The notes beneath the pieces were generated by a model. It had not been told where the DNA came from. It ran no database searches and worked only from the letters and a program-made list of their open reading frames with translations. From positions 62,001-126,000 of the forward strand of contig DASTRY010000007.1 of the NCBI GenBank assembly GCA_035760965.1: 64,000 nucleotides of DNA, read 5' to 3'. This document shows, piece by piece, positions 17,729-25,429 of this stretch. Within the stretch, counting starts at the first letter, position 1, and every line of letters begins with the position of its first letter. The stretch comes from JADGHX01 sp035760965. Lineage in GTDB: Bacteria; Pseudomonadota; Gammaproteobacteria; Steroidobacterales; Steroidobacteraceae. A program made the position numbers and the translations under genes.

Positions 17729-18814
17729 ATGAACCGCGCAATCATCGGACGAAACACACTCAAGGGACGAGGCGCGCTGTCGAATCCAGCGGGGCGCTTC
17801 GACCGTACCGGTCTGGAAGCCTTTGACGATGGGTGGTACCGCGAAGAAGCACCGGACAGTGTCGCGACGAGCGTGCAGCCCGATCGCGCGCGCGGTGTCA
17901 TCACCACGAACGATTCACCGGACATCGGCTTCGAGTACTCGATCAATCCGTACCGGGGATGCGAACACGGATGCATTTACTGTTACGCGCGACCGAGCCA
18001 TGCCTATGTGGGCCTCTCGTCCGGTCTCGATTTCGAAACGAAGCTCTTCTACAAGGCCGACGTGCGCGCGGTGCTGGAAGCGCAGCTCGCGAAGCCGCGC
18101 TACGTGTGCAAGCCGATCATGCTCGGCTCGAACACCGATCCCTATCAACCGGTCGAGCGCAGGCTCGAAGTCACCCGCACGATCCTCACCGTGCTCGCGG
18201 CGGCCCGGCATCCCGTGTCCATCGTTACAAAGGGTGTATTGATTGCAAGAGATATCGACATTCTTGCAGAGATGGCACGCGCGAATCTGGCGAGCGTGGC
18301 AATCAGCCTCACGACGCTCGACGCAGAGACGAAGCGGACGCTCGAGCCGCGCGCGGCCGCGCCTCAGGCACGCCTGAAAGTGGTGCGCGCGCTGGCGGAC
18401 GCCGGCGTGCCGGTCGGCGTGATGGTCGCACCCATCGTGCCGGCCATCACGGATCACGAGATCGAACGTATCCTCGAAGCCGCAGCCGCTGCGGGCGCAC
18501 GCTCCGCCGCGTACGTGCTGTTGCGGCTGCCGTACGAGGTGAAGGATCTCTTCAAAGAGTGGCTGGCGCAGCATTATCCGCAGCGCGCGGAGCACGTCAT
18601 GTCGCTCGTGCGCGACGCGCGCAACGGTCGTGAGAACGATCCGAATTTCGGCAGTCGCATGCGCGGGACCGGCCCGTACGCCGAGCTCATTCGCGCGCGT
18701 TTCAAAGTCGCGTGCCGCAAGTTCGGCCTCGATTCCGTGCGTGCTCGTCCGCTCGACACGACACGCTTCCGCCCGCCCGGCGCCGCCTCGTCACAACTGC
18801 AGCTCGAGCTGTAA
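17729..18814 (+). CDS. PA0069-family radical SAM protein
   Basis: A 361-residue radical SAM protein related to spore photoproduct lyase-like proteins, of the PA0069 family. The [4Fe-4S] ligands are Cys78, Cys82 and Cys85 in NPYRGCEHGCIYCYARP. Family landmarks follow: YKADVRAVLEAQLAK, IMLGSNTDPYQPVER, VSIVTKGVLIARDID, and the C-terminal FGSRMRGTGPYAELI. The biochemical role of PA0069-type proteins is not established. The start is the ATG at 17729 (MNRAIIGRNTLKGRG), 23 bases behind the MFS gene; the frame is open into that gene but the motif layout starts here. Likely cotranscribed with the transporter. Confidence 0.93.
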   Translation: MNRAIIGRNTLKGRGALSNPAGRFDRTGLEAFDDGWYREEAPDSVATSVQPDRARGVITTNDSPDIGFEYSINPYRGCEHGCIYCYARPSHAYVGLSSGLDFETKLFYKADVRAVLEAQLAKPRYVCKPIMLGSNTDPYQPVERRLEVTRTILTVLAAARHPVSIVTKGVLIARDIDILAEMARANLASVAISLTTLDAETKRTLEPRAAAPQARLKVVRALADAGVPVGVMVAPIVPAITDHEIERILEAAAAAGARSAAYVLLRLPYEVKDLFKEWLAQHYPQRAEHVMSLVRDARNGRENDPNFGSRMRGTGPYAELIRARFKVACRKFGLDSVRARPLDTTRFRPPGAASSQLQLEL

Positions 18815-18844
18815 GGCGCGGCCCTCGCAGAGTTCCCCTGCTCG

Positions 18845-18870
18845 GGAACCGTATATGCAACATGCGGTCA
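18845..18870 (+). promoter_or_regulatory. ECF-sigma-like promoter candidate upstream of the phospho-signalling operon
   Basis: GGAACC (18845-18850) followed after 16 bases by GTCA (18867-18870) resembles the common ECF promoter layout (GGAAC, 16-17 bases, then a GTC or TC-rich -10). It lies 87 bases before the ATG at 18957. The pattern is short and could arise by chance in this base composition; transcription start mapping would be needed. Confidence 0.25.
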
Positions 18871-18956
18871 TAAACCGAGGCGCGTCGGTGGCATACTCGA
18901 CCGCAAAGGCCTCGCGACCACGGCTCTTCCCGTTCGCTCTAACAGGGATACGAATC

Positions 18957-19718
18957 ATGAACAGCTCAGTCGGGTCACGCTCCACCGCGTCACTGTCGTG
19001 GGTAGCGCCACTTGCATGTGTGCCGGCGTTACTGCTCACCGGATGCATGCAGTCGCGCGTCGAAGAATCGCGCGAGATGCCCACGCACATCGAAAAGGGC
19101 GAGGCCGTCGTGATCCTCGCGAAACCTCAGGTGGAAGGCGCGGGCGCTGAGGACGGCTTCATGGATTGCGTCGGCAACGAGCTGAAGGGCGGCAAGGCGA
19201 ACATCGTGGTCCACAGCAACAACGAGTTCGTCGACAAGATGTTTCCGTGGTTCGAGCCGGGTACCGCGCCCGCGAAGCCGGAAGCGGTGGCCACGTTGTT
19301 GAGCAGGCCCGGGGTCGGCGAAAAGATCGCGCAGACCGGCGTGCGTTATGTCGTTTGGCTCGACGGCAGCACGCAGAAAACCGACGGCGGCGGCAGTATC
19401 GCTTGCGGAGCCGCGCCGGGCGCAGCCGGTTGCATCGGGTTCGGCTGGTGGGAAAAGGAATCTGCGTATGAGGCCACTGTCTGGGACCTCAAGCAGGCCC
19501 GTTCTGCGGGGAGCATCGGGACGAACGTGACGGGCACCTCGGCGATCATCGGCGCGGTCGTGCCGCTGCCGTTCATTGCGCGCGTGCAGAGCGCCGCGTG
19601 CGATCGCCTGGCGTCGCAGCTCCGCACGTTCTTCACCGAAGGTGATGGTGAGAGCCAGGGCGCCGCCCCCGCGGCGACTCCGGCCAAGGCCTCTTCATCA
19701 AAAGGCACTTCGCAATGA
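18957..19718 (+). CDS. Envelope lipoprotein, first gene of the phospho-signalling operon
   Basis: A 253-residue lipoprotein with lipobox LLLTGC at about residues 24-29. I start at the ATG at 18957, which has AGGGAT upstream and gives a normal signal peptide; the frame runs further upstream without one. The mature part is alpha/beta (VVILAKPQVEG, then GVRYVVWLDG) with three further Cys residues (DCVGNELKGG, and IACGAAPGAAGCIGFGWWE, where two lie near each other and could form a disulfide). The C-terminal 30 residues are Ala/Ser-rich. The family is not one I can name. Its stop overlaps the next gene (ATGA), placing it at the head of a ten-gene operon of kinase, FHA and vWA proteins, so it may be the outer-membrane or inner-membrane anchored part of that assembly. 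Confidence 0.85.
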   Translation: MNSSVGSRSTASLSWVAPLACVPALLLTGCMQSRVEESREMPTHIEKGEAVVILAKPQVEGAGAEDGFMDCVGNELKGGKANIVVHSNNEFVDKMFPWFEPGTAPAKPEAVATLLSRPGVGEKIAQTGVRYVVWLDGSTQKTDGGGSIACGAAPGAAGCIGFGWWEKESAYEATVWDLKQARSAGSIGTNVTGTSAIIGAVVPLPFIARVQSAACDRLASQLRTFFTEGDGESQGAAPAATPAKASSSKGTSQ

Positions 19719-20932
19719 ACACCTCGTCACCGACTTTTTCAGCAGTGCGCGGCAATGGGCGCGTGACCCGTCTTGCGGTATTGGCGTCGCTCGTGAGTGC
19801 GCTGCTGATTGTCGGTGGCTGCAAGGATGAACAATCCGGAGGCTCGACGTCTTCGGGTTCCCCCAGCTCGTCCGGTGGCGGCACGAGCGGCGGCGGATCG
19901 GCAGGCGGCTCGAGTGGCTCGAGCGGTGGATCGGCCGGGATGCCGAGCGGTTCGGGCGGTAGTGGCAGCGCAGGCATGCCCAGCGGTTCGAGCGGCGGTA
20001 GCAGCGCCGGAATGCCCGGCGGCACGAGCGGCGGCGCCGGGGCGGGAATGCCGAGCACTGGCGGGGCGAGCGGTTCGCCCGTGCCTTCGACCGGCGGCGC
20101 GGGAGCGCCCTCGACGGGTGGCGGAGCGACGCCGTCGACGGGCGGCGCAGGGGCGGGAACGCCTTCGCCGGGAGGAGGCGCGTCCCCATCGCTTCCCTCG
20201 TCCGGCACCCAGTCCGGCCAATCCGGGGGCGATTCGGGGAACGGCTCCAAGCCCGGCTCCGCGGGCGATACCGGCATCGGATCGGCGGCTGGCTCGGCCG
20301 GTGGCGGAGGGATGGGATCGCAATCCGGAACGACCGGGGCCAGTGGCAGCGCGGGCGGTAGTGGCGGCTCAGGCGCCATCGTCCGTGGAAGCGGTACTTC
20401 CGGCGGCGCCTCCGGCGGTGCGGGCCCCGGTACGACGAGCGACGAACGACGCGCGGCCATCGATCGCCGCCTCGACGCATCGCTCGGCACCCTCGATGAG
20501 GCGGTTCGCAGGGAACAGCAGAAGAGCGCGCAGGAACGAGATGCGCGCGCGGCTGCGAACGCAGGCAGCTCTGGCTCGTCGGATGCCGACAGCGCCGGCA
20601 AGGACGACGACGGTTCCGGCTCCGCCGCCACCGAAGGGCCGAACGGCAAGGGTGGCAAGGAGAAGGGCAGCGGCGGCCGTCCGGGCGATCTGAAGTCGGA
20701 GAAGCAGAGCAAGGCCGAGGCCGAGAAGAACGGCGGCAGCTCCGGTGCGGCGGGCGGCAACACCGCTACGCAGGCCGGCAGCGGTGCCGGTGCGACTGAA
20801 ATCCCCGACGGCAGTGACGATGACGTCGTGGCCCGCCGCTTGCGTAAGGCGGCGGAGGCGGAAACGGATCCGGAGCTGAAAGAGAAGCTCTGGAAGGAAT
20901 ACATCGAGTACAAGAAAGGCGCGAGCAAGTAG
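19715..20932 (+). CDS. Gly/Ser-rich repeat lipoprotein with charged C-terminus
   Basis: A 405-residue lipoprotein: signal with lipobox LLIVGGC (Cys near residue 36), then a low-complexity Gly/Ser/Thr/Pro region to about residue 245, then a charged helical region ending DPELKEKLWKEYIEYKKG. Within the low-complexity part are tandem 12-residue units beginning A-G-M-P at residues 74, 86, 98 and 110, encoded by exact 36-base spacing (19934, 19970, 20006, 20042), followed by P-S-T-G-G units. Such regions usually act as flexible, extended linkers across the periplasm or on the cell surface. The N-terminal start overlaps the previous stop. No enzyme motif is visible. Confidence 0.85.
   Translation: MNTSSPTFSAVRGNGRVTRLAVLASLVSALLIVGGCKDEQSGGSTSSGSPSSSGGGTSGGGSAGGSSGSSGGSAGMPSGSGGSGSAGMPSGSSGGSSAGMPGGTSGGAGAGMPSTGGASGSPVPSTGGAGAPSTGGGATPSTGGAGAGTPSPGGGASPSLPSSGTQSGQSGGDSGNGSKPGSAGDTGIGSAAGSAGGGGMGSQSGTTGASGSAGGSGGSGAIVRGSGTSGGASGGAGPGTTSDERRAAIDRRLDASLGTLDEAVRREQQKSAQERDARAAANAGSSGSSDADSAGKDDDGSGSAATEGPNGKGGKEKGSGGRPGDLKSEKQSKAEAEKNGGSSGAAGGNTATQAGSGAGATEIPDGSDDDVVARRLRKAAEAETDPELKEKLWKEYIEYKKGASK
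19934..20077 (+). repeat. 36-base in-gene tandem repeat encoding A-G-M-P units
   Basis: Four consecutive units of 36 bases start at 19934, 19970, 20006 and 20042. Each encodes twelve residues beginning with A-G-M-P and continuing with Gly/Ser. The third positions of many codons differ between copies, so selection on the protein rather than recent slippage keeps the units alike. Confidence 0.8.
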
Positions 20933-21036
20933 CGGCGCGCCGATCGCCGGCGCCGCGTGGGGTGCCGGCATTGAAGGGCCGTGGAGGCGCGCGGAAATGC
21001 GCCGGATGGTCGAGCGACGCAGGAAGAAGGTGACAC

Positions 21037-22374
21037 ATGTTCCGGCAAGCACTCATCGCGCTGTGCGGCGTGACACTCATCGGGCAACTGAGCGGCTGCA
21101 TGGTCAATGAGACCAAGCCCCTGCCGAAGATCAACCCGATTCAGGCGAAGACGCAGATCCCGCAGGACGAGCTGCTCGACGTCGGCATCCACGAGTTCGA
21201 TCCGAACATCCCGGAGGCCTCCGCGAACGACCCGGAGGCGCTCGCCAAGCAGCGCATCTACCCCGATATCCGCAAGGCGGAAGCGCGCTTCATTCCTTCA
21301 CAGCTGCGCTCGACCTTGGAATCTTCGGGGCAGTGGGGCGCCGTGCGCGTCGTGCCCGCGAACGTGCAATTCATTGATGTGACTGTGAATGGGAAGATTC
21401 TCGAGTCCACGGGCGCGAAGCTTGCTGTCGAGGTCTCGGTCGCGGATTCCACGGGCCGCGCTTGGATCACGAAGAAGCGCTACGAAAGCCCGGCGGATAC
21501 CGGCTCGTACAAGACCGACAACGCACTGAAGGCACGGGACCCGTTCCAGAACGTGTACTCGCAGATCGCCAACGACATGGTCGCGTTTCGCGATCAGCTG
21601 CAGGCGCAGAACCGCCGCGACATCCACCGCGTGACGCAGCTGCGTTTCGCGCAGGATCTCGCGCCCGCGGCGATGACGGGCTATCTGACCGAGGACCCGA
21701 AGGCGAAGACGCTGCAGGTCGCGCGCCTGCCGGCGAAGGACGATCCGTACGTCGCGCGCATCGAGCGCATTCGCGAGACTGATGCGGGCGTGGTCGACAC
21801 GGTGAACGGCTATTACGCGAACTTCTCAGAGGCGATGCGCGACTCATACGGCAACTGGCGCCGTTCGAGCTTCGAGGAGATCGAGAAGGAGAGTCGCGCG
21901 CGCAACCAGGCGCGCACGCGCACGTTCCTCGGCGCCGCGGCGGTGCTGGCGAGCGTCTTCGTGCCGGGCCAGTGCAACACGTACGATTACAATTGCCGCC
22001 GCATCGAGAGCGCGGCGCGCACGGCCGGCGCGATCGGCGGCACGGCCGCGGTGCTATCGGGCTTGAAGAAGTACTCCGATGCCAAAGTGCATGCGCAAGC
22101 GTTGAAAGAGCTGTCGGAAACGTTCCAGAGCGAAGTTCAGCCGCAGGTCGTGGACGTGGAGGGCCGCACACTGCGCCTCACCGGTACGGCCGACGAGCAG
22201 TACCGCGAATGGCAGAAGCTGTTGCACGAGCTGTATCTCGAAGAAAACGGTGGCGATGCACCGGCCGGAGCTCCGGCCGCCGTGCCCGCGCCCACGACAT
22301 CGACGACTGCGTCGGGTGCGCCGCCGGCGTCCCTGAAGGTCGCCGTAGAGCAGCCTGCACCTGCGCATCCATGA
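21037..22374 (+). CDS. Envelope lipoprotein of the phospho-signalling operon
   Basis: A 445-residue lipoprotein with lipobox LIGQLSGC (Cys near residue 21). The body contains a beta-rich stretch (WGAVRVVPANVQFIDVTVNG, then LAVEVSVADSTGRAWITKK) and a helical half (residues about 160-370) including a small hydrophobic patch FLGAAAVLASVFVPGQC near residue 300. The last 60 residues are Ala/Pro/Thr-rich. I do not recognise a named family. It follows the Gly/Ser-rich lipoprotein after 104 bases and is only four bases ahead of the kinase gene, so it is almost certainly cotranscribed with the kinase. A plausible role is a periplasmic partner or sensor of the kinase complex, but no direct evidence exists in the sequence. 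Confidence 0.88.
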   Translation: MFRQALIALCGVTLIGQLSGCMVNETKPLPKINPIQAKTQIPQDELLDVGIHEFDPNIPEASANDPEALAKQRIYPDIRKAEARFIPSQLRSTLESSGQWGAVRVVPANVQFIDVTVNGKILESTGAKLAVEVSVADSTGRAWITKKRYESPADTGSYKTDNALKARDPFQNVYSQIANDMVAFRDQLQAQNRRDIHRVTQLRFAQDLAPAAMTGYLTEDPKAKTLQVARLPAKDDPYVARIERIRETDAGVVDTVNGYYANFSEAMRDSYGNWRRSSFEEIEKESRARNQARTRTFLGAAAVLASVFVPGQCNTYDYNCRRIESAARTAGAIGGTAAVLSGLKKYSDAKVHAQALKELSETFQSEVQPQVVDVEGRTLRLTGTADEQYREWQKLLHELYLEENGGDAPAGAPAAVPAPTTSTTASGAPPASLKVAVEQPAPAHP

Positions 22375-22378
22375 GGCC

Positions 22379-25300
22379 ATGATCGAGCACGATCCCGCAC
22401 GCATTCATCGTCGCGTCTCCACTCGCTACACGCTGATCGAAAAGCTCGGCGCGGGCGGGCAGGGTGAGGTCTGGCGCGCGCGCGATGAGACCGGCGGAAT
22501 CGAGGTCGCCCTCAAGGTTTTGAATCCCACGCTGGCGCATGACGACGCCGCGTGGGCGGCACTCGAGCGCGAGCATGCGATCGCGAGCCGCATGGATCAC
22601 CCGGCGATCCTCAAGGTGTATCCGCCGTATCGCGAGGGCGATTTCGTGGCGCTGCCGATGGAGCTCGCCTCGGGCGGCGACCTGCGGCGGCTGCGCGGCA
22701 AGAGCTATCTCGATGTCATTCCGGTGCTCATCGACATCGCGCAGGGGCTCGAATACGCACACGAGCACGGCGTCATTCATCGCGATCTGAAGCCCGGCAA
22801 CGTGCTGTTCGATGCGCGCGGCCGCGTGCGCATCGCGGACTTCGGCATCGCCGGCGCACCCGGCGAAGTGAATCCCGCCATCGTGCGTCCGGGGCTGTCG
22901 CCCTTCACGGCGAGCCCCGAGCAGCTGCGTGGCGATCCGCCGGCCATTTCCGACGACATCTACGGCCTCGGCGCGCTCGCCTACGAGCTGCTGTCCGGCT
23001 ATCCGCCGTATTACCCGCGGTTCGAGGTGAAGCGCGCGCTCGAAGAGCCGGTGCCCGAGCTGAAGCCGGCGCAGATCATGCCGCACCAGCTCGTCAGCAC
23101 GATCATGCGGATGCTCGCGAAGCGCGCATCGCTGCGGCATCGCTCGATGCGCGAGGTGATCGACGATTTCGACGCGGCGCTGAACGACACGCTGACCTTC
23201 GACTTCGACCGCGGCCCAGCCGGCGCGCCGAGCGATCCCGCGACGGCGAGCATGCGGCGCGATGCGGCGGTGCTGGCCGCGGCCGAAGCGGCGCGACGGT
23301 CCGCGAGCCCCGCACTCAGCGACATCGACGAAGAGTTGCGTGTGACGGGCGCATTGCCGAAGCGCAGTCCGTCACCGGCTTACAGCGCACCCGCCACGCC
23401 TTCGGCACCCGGGGCGGACAACGCGGCAGCCACTCAAGCGAAGCTCGCTGCCGATATCGCGGCGCGCGCGGCGGCGACCCCGGCCGTCGAACCTGCGCGC
23501 CCCGCCGCGACGGCATCCGCGGGGTCTGCGATCGATCTCGACGCCACCGCGCAGATCGACATGACGGGCTTCGACACCTCGAGTTTCGATGTCGCAGAGG
23601 ACGAGCCGGCAGAGCAAGTTGCGCGGGCCGCGCCCGCTCCGGAGCCGAGCCTGCGCCCCTCCGATCCCGCACAGGTCGAAACCGAGCGGATCGCTGCGGC
23701 GGCTGCGGCCGTACGCGATGCCGCACCTCATCTCGTCACCGCGCACACACCGCCGACGTACTGGGACGATGTTCGTCTGCGGGTGGACCCCTCGCCGCAG
23801 TACCGGCACAAGTTACCTGGGCGCCGGCGCAGCTGGCCGTGGGTGGTGTTGACCGCGCTCGTTGCCGCGGCCGCGCTCGTATTCGTCGTGCTGCCGCAAT
23901 ACGGCTCATTCTCGGAGCTGGCGAAGTCCGCGACGGCGTCGGTCCAGAATTTGGTGGGCAGCGCGCCCGCGGGCAGCGCGAGCTCGGCCGGCACGACCTT
24001 GCCCGGCGCGAAGACACCCGCTGAGGGTGCCGCCCCCACGTCGCCCTCCACTTCGGCGAAGGACACGCGTACGGCCTCATCGGGCGAGCCTGCCGGGCTT
24101 GCGAGCGGCAGTGCCGTTCTGTCGGCGCCTCCCGCTCCGCGCACCGGCGCTGCAGCCCCGGCGAAAGCGCCGGAGCCTGCAGTGACTCCCGAAGCGTACG
24201 AGAAGCTGCGCGCCGACTTCGAGCGGCGGCTCGCGGCGCTCGAGAGCAAGGGCGCCGGCTCGTGGGGCGGCGCTGATTTTGCGGCCGCGAAGACGCGGGC
24301 CGCCGAAGCCGTCGGCGCAAACGACGCAGGCAGTCCCGAGCTGGCCGCGAAGCGCATCAGCGAGGCGCTCCGCCTCCTCGGCCTCGTCGAGCAACGCGTC
24401 GATTCGACGCTCGCGGCGCAGCTCAGCGCCGGCGAAAACGCCTTGGCGGCCGGTCAGGGCGAGCTCGCGAAGCAGGCGTTCGAGACCGCGAAGCGCATCG
24501 ACCCGAACAATCGCCGCGCGCAGGATGGCCTGCAGCGCGTGCGCAATCTCGGCGGCCTGTTGCCGCTCCTCGCCGATGGCGAGAACGCCGAGGCTGCGAA
24601 GGACTACGCGCGTGCGGTGCAGGACTACAGCCAGGCGCTGTCTCTGGATCCGACCAACGCGAAGGCGAAGGCGGGCCTCGCGCGCGCGCATGCGGCGTTC
24701 GGCGAAGACTCGTACGCCAAGGCGATCGGCTCGGGATTCGCGGCGCTCGGGGCCGGACGGCTCGACGATGCGCGCCAGGCATTCGAGAAGGCGCGCACGA
24801 TCCGTCCGAACGGCGCGGAAGCCGCCACGGGGCTCGCGCGCGTCGGTGCGGCGCTCCGGGCGCGAGGCTTCGCCTCCACGCGCCAGCGTGCCGCCGCCCT
24901 CGAAGCCGAAGAGCGCTGGGCGGAAGCGGCCGCCGAATACGATGCGGCGCTGAAGATCGACCCGTCGCTGTCCTTCGCCCAGCAGGGCAAGGCGCGGGCG
25001 CTCGCGCGCGCCGAGCTCAACGACAACCTGCAAGCTCTCATCGATCGGCCGGAGCGCCTCGCCTCGCCCGCGGTCCGCGCCGAAGCCGAGACCCTCATCA
25101 AGCGCGCCGCCGGGCAGGACCCCTCCGGCCCGGTACTGCGCTCGCAGATCGCGCGCCTGCAGATTCTCCTGCCCGGCTACGACATTCCGGTGAAGGTGGA
25201 GATGGTGTCGGACAATGCCACCCAGGTTCAGATTCAACGGGTTGGCACGTTCGGCACGTTCAGCAGGCGCGAGATCGAGCTGAAACCCGGCAAATACACG

Positions 25301-25405
25301 GTGGTCGGCACGCGTCCGGGATTTCGCGACGTCCGTAGGGATGTCACGATTGCCCCCGGCGGTGATGTGCAGACCATCAGCGTGAGCTGCGTCGAACCCA
25401 TCTGA
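22379..25405 (+). CDS. Transmembrane Ser/Thr protein kinase with TPRs
   Basis: A 1008-residue Hanks-type kinase. The N-terminal kinase domain (about residues 15-270) has all key elements: GAGGQGEVW (glycine loop), ALKVL (ATP-binding Lys), HRDLKPGNVLF (catalytic Asp and Asn), ADFGIAG (metal Asp), SPEQLRGD (P+1 region). A Pro/Ala-rich linker follows, then one membrane helix near residues 485-507 (WPWVVLTALVAAAALVFVV). The rest is outside the cytoplasm: an Ala/Ser-rich linker, TPR-like helical repeats about 600-905 (AAKDYARAVQDYSQALSLDP), and a C-terminal beta module (LKPGKYTVVGTRPGFRDV) similar to PEGA repeats. It would phosphorylate Thr/Ser on cytoplasmic partners, and the FHA proteins encoded next are obvious candidates. 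Confidence 0.96.
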   Translation: MIEHDPARIHRRVSTRYTLIEKLGAGGQGEVWRARDETGGIEVALKVLNPTLAHDDAAWAALEREHAIASRMDHPAILKVYPPYREGDFVALPMELASGGDLRRLRGKSYLDVIPVLIDIAQGLEYAHEHGVIHRDLKPGNVLFDARGRVRIADFGIAGAPGEVNPAIVRPGLSPFTASPEQLRGDPPAISDDIYGLGALAYELLSGYPPYYPRFEVKRALEEPVPELKPAQIMPHQLVSTIMRMLAKRASLRHRSMREVIDDFDAALNDTLTFDFDRGPAGAPSDPATASMRRDAAVLAAAEAARRSASPALSDIDEELRVTGALPKRSPSPAYSAPATPSAPGADNAAATQAKLAADIAARAAATPAVEPARPAATASAGSAIDLDATAQIDMTGFDTSSFDVAEDEPAEQVARAAPAPEPSLRPSDPAQVETERIAAAAAAVRDAAPHLVTAHTPPTYWDDVRLRVDPSPQYRHKLPGRRRSWPWVVLTALVAAAALVFVVLPQYGSFSELAKSATASVQNLVGSAPAGSASSAGTTLPGAKTPAEGAAPTSPSTSAKDTRTASSGEPAGLASGSAVLSAPPAPRTGAAAPAKAPEPAVTPEAYEKLRADFERRLAALESKGAGSWGGADFAAAKTRAAEAVGANDAGSPELAAKRISEALRLLGLVEQRVDSTLAAQLSAGENALAAGQGELAKQAFETAKRIDPNNRRAQDGLQRVRNLGGLLPLLADGENAEAAKDYARAVQDYSQALSLDPTNAKAKAGLARAHAAFGEDSYAKAIGSGFAALGAGRLDDARQAFEKARTIRPNGAEAATGLARVGAALRARGFASTRQRAAALEAEERWAEAAAEYDAALKIDPSLSFAQQGKARALARAELNDNLQALIDRPERLASPAVRAEAETLIKRAAGQDPSGPVLRSQIARLQILLPGYDIPVKVEMVSDNATQVQIQRVGTFGTFSRREIELKPGKYTVVGTRPGFRDVRRDVTIAPGGDVQTISVSCVEPI

Positions 25406-25429
25406 CCGGGCAACGGTCCTAAGCAGGCC

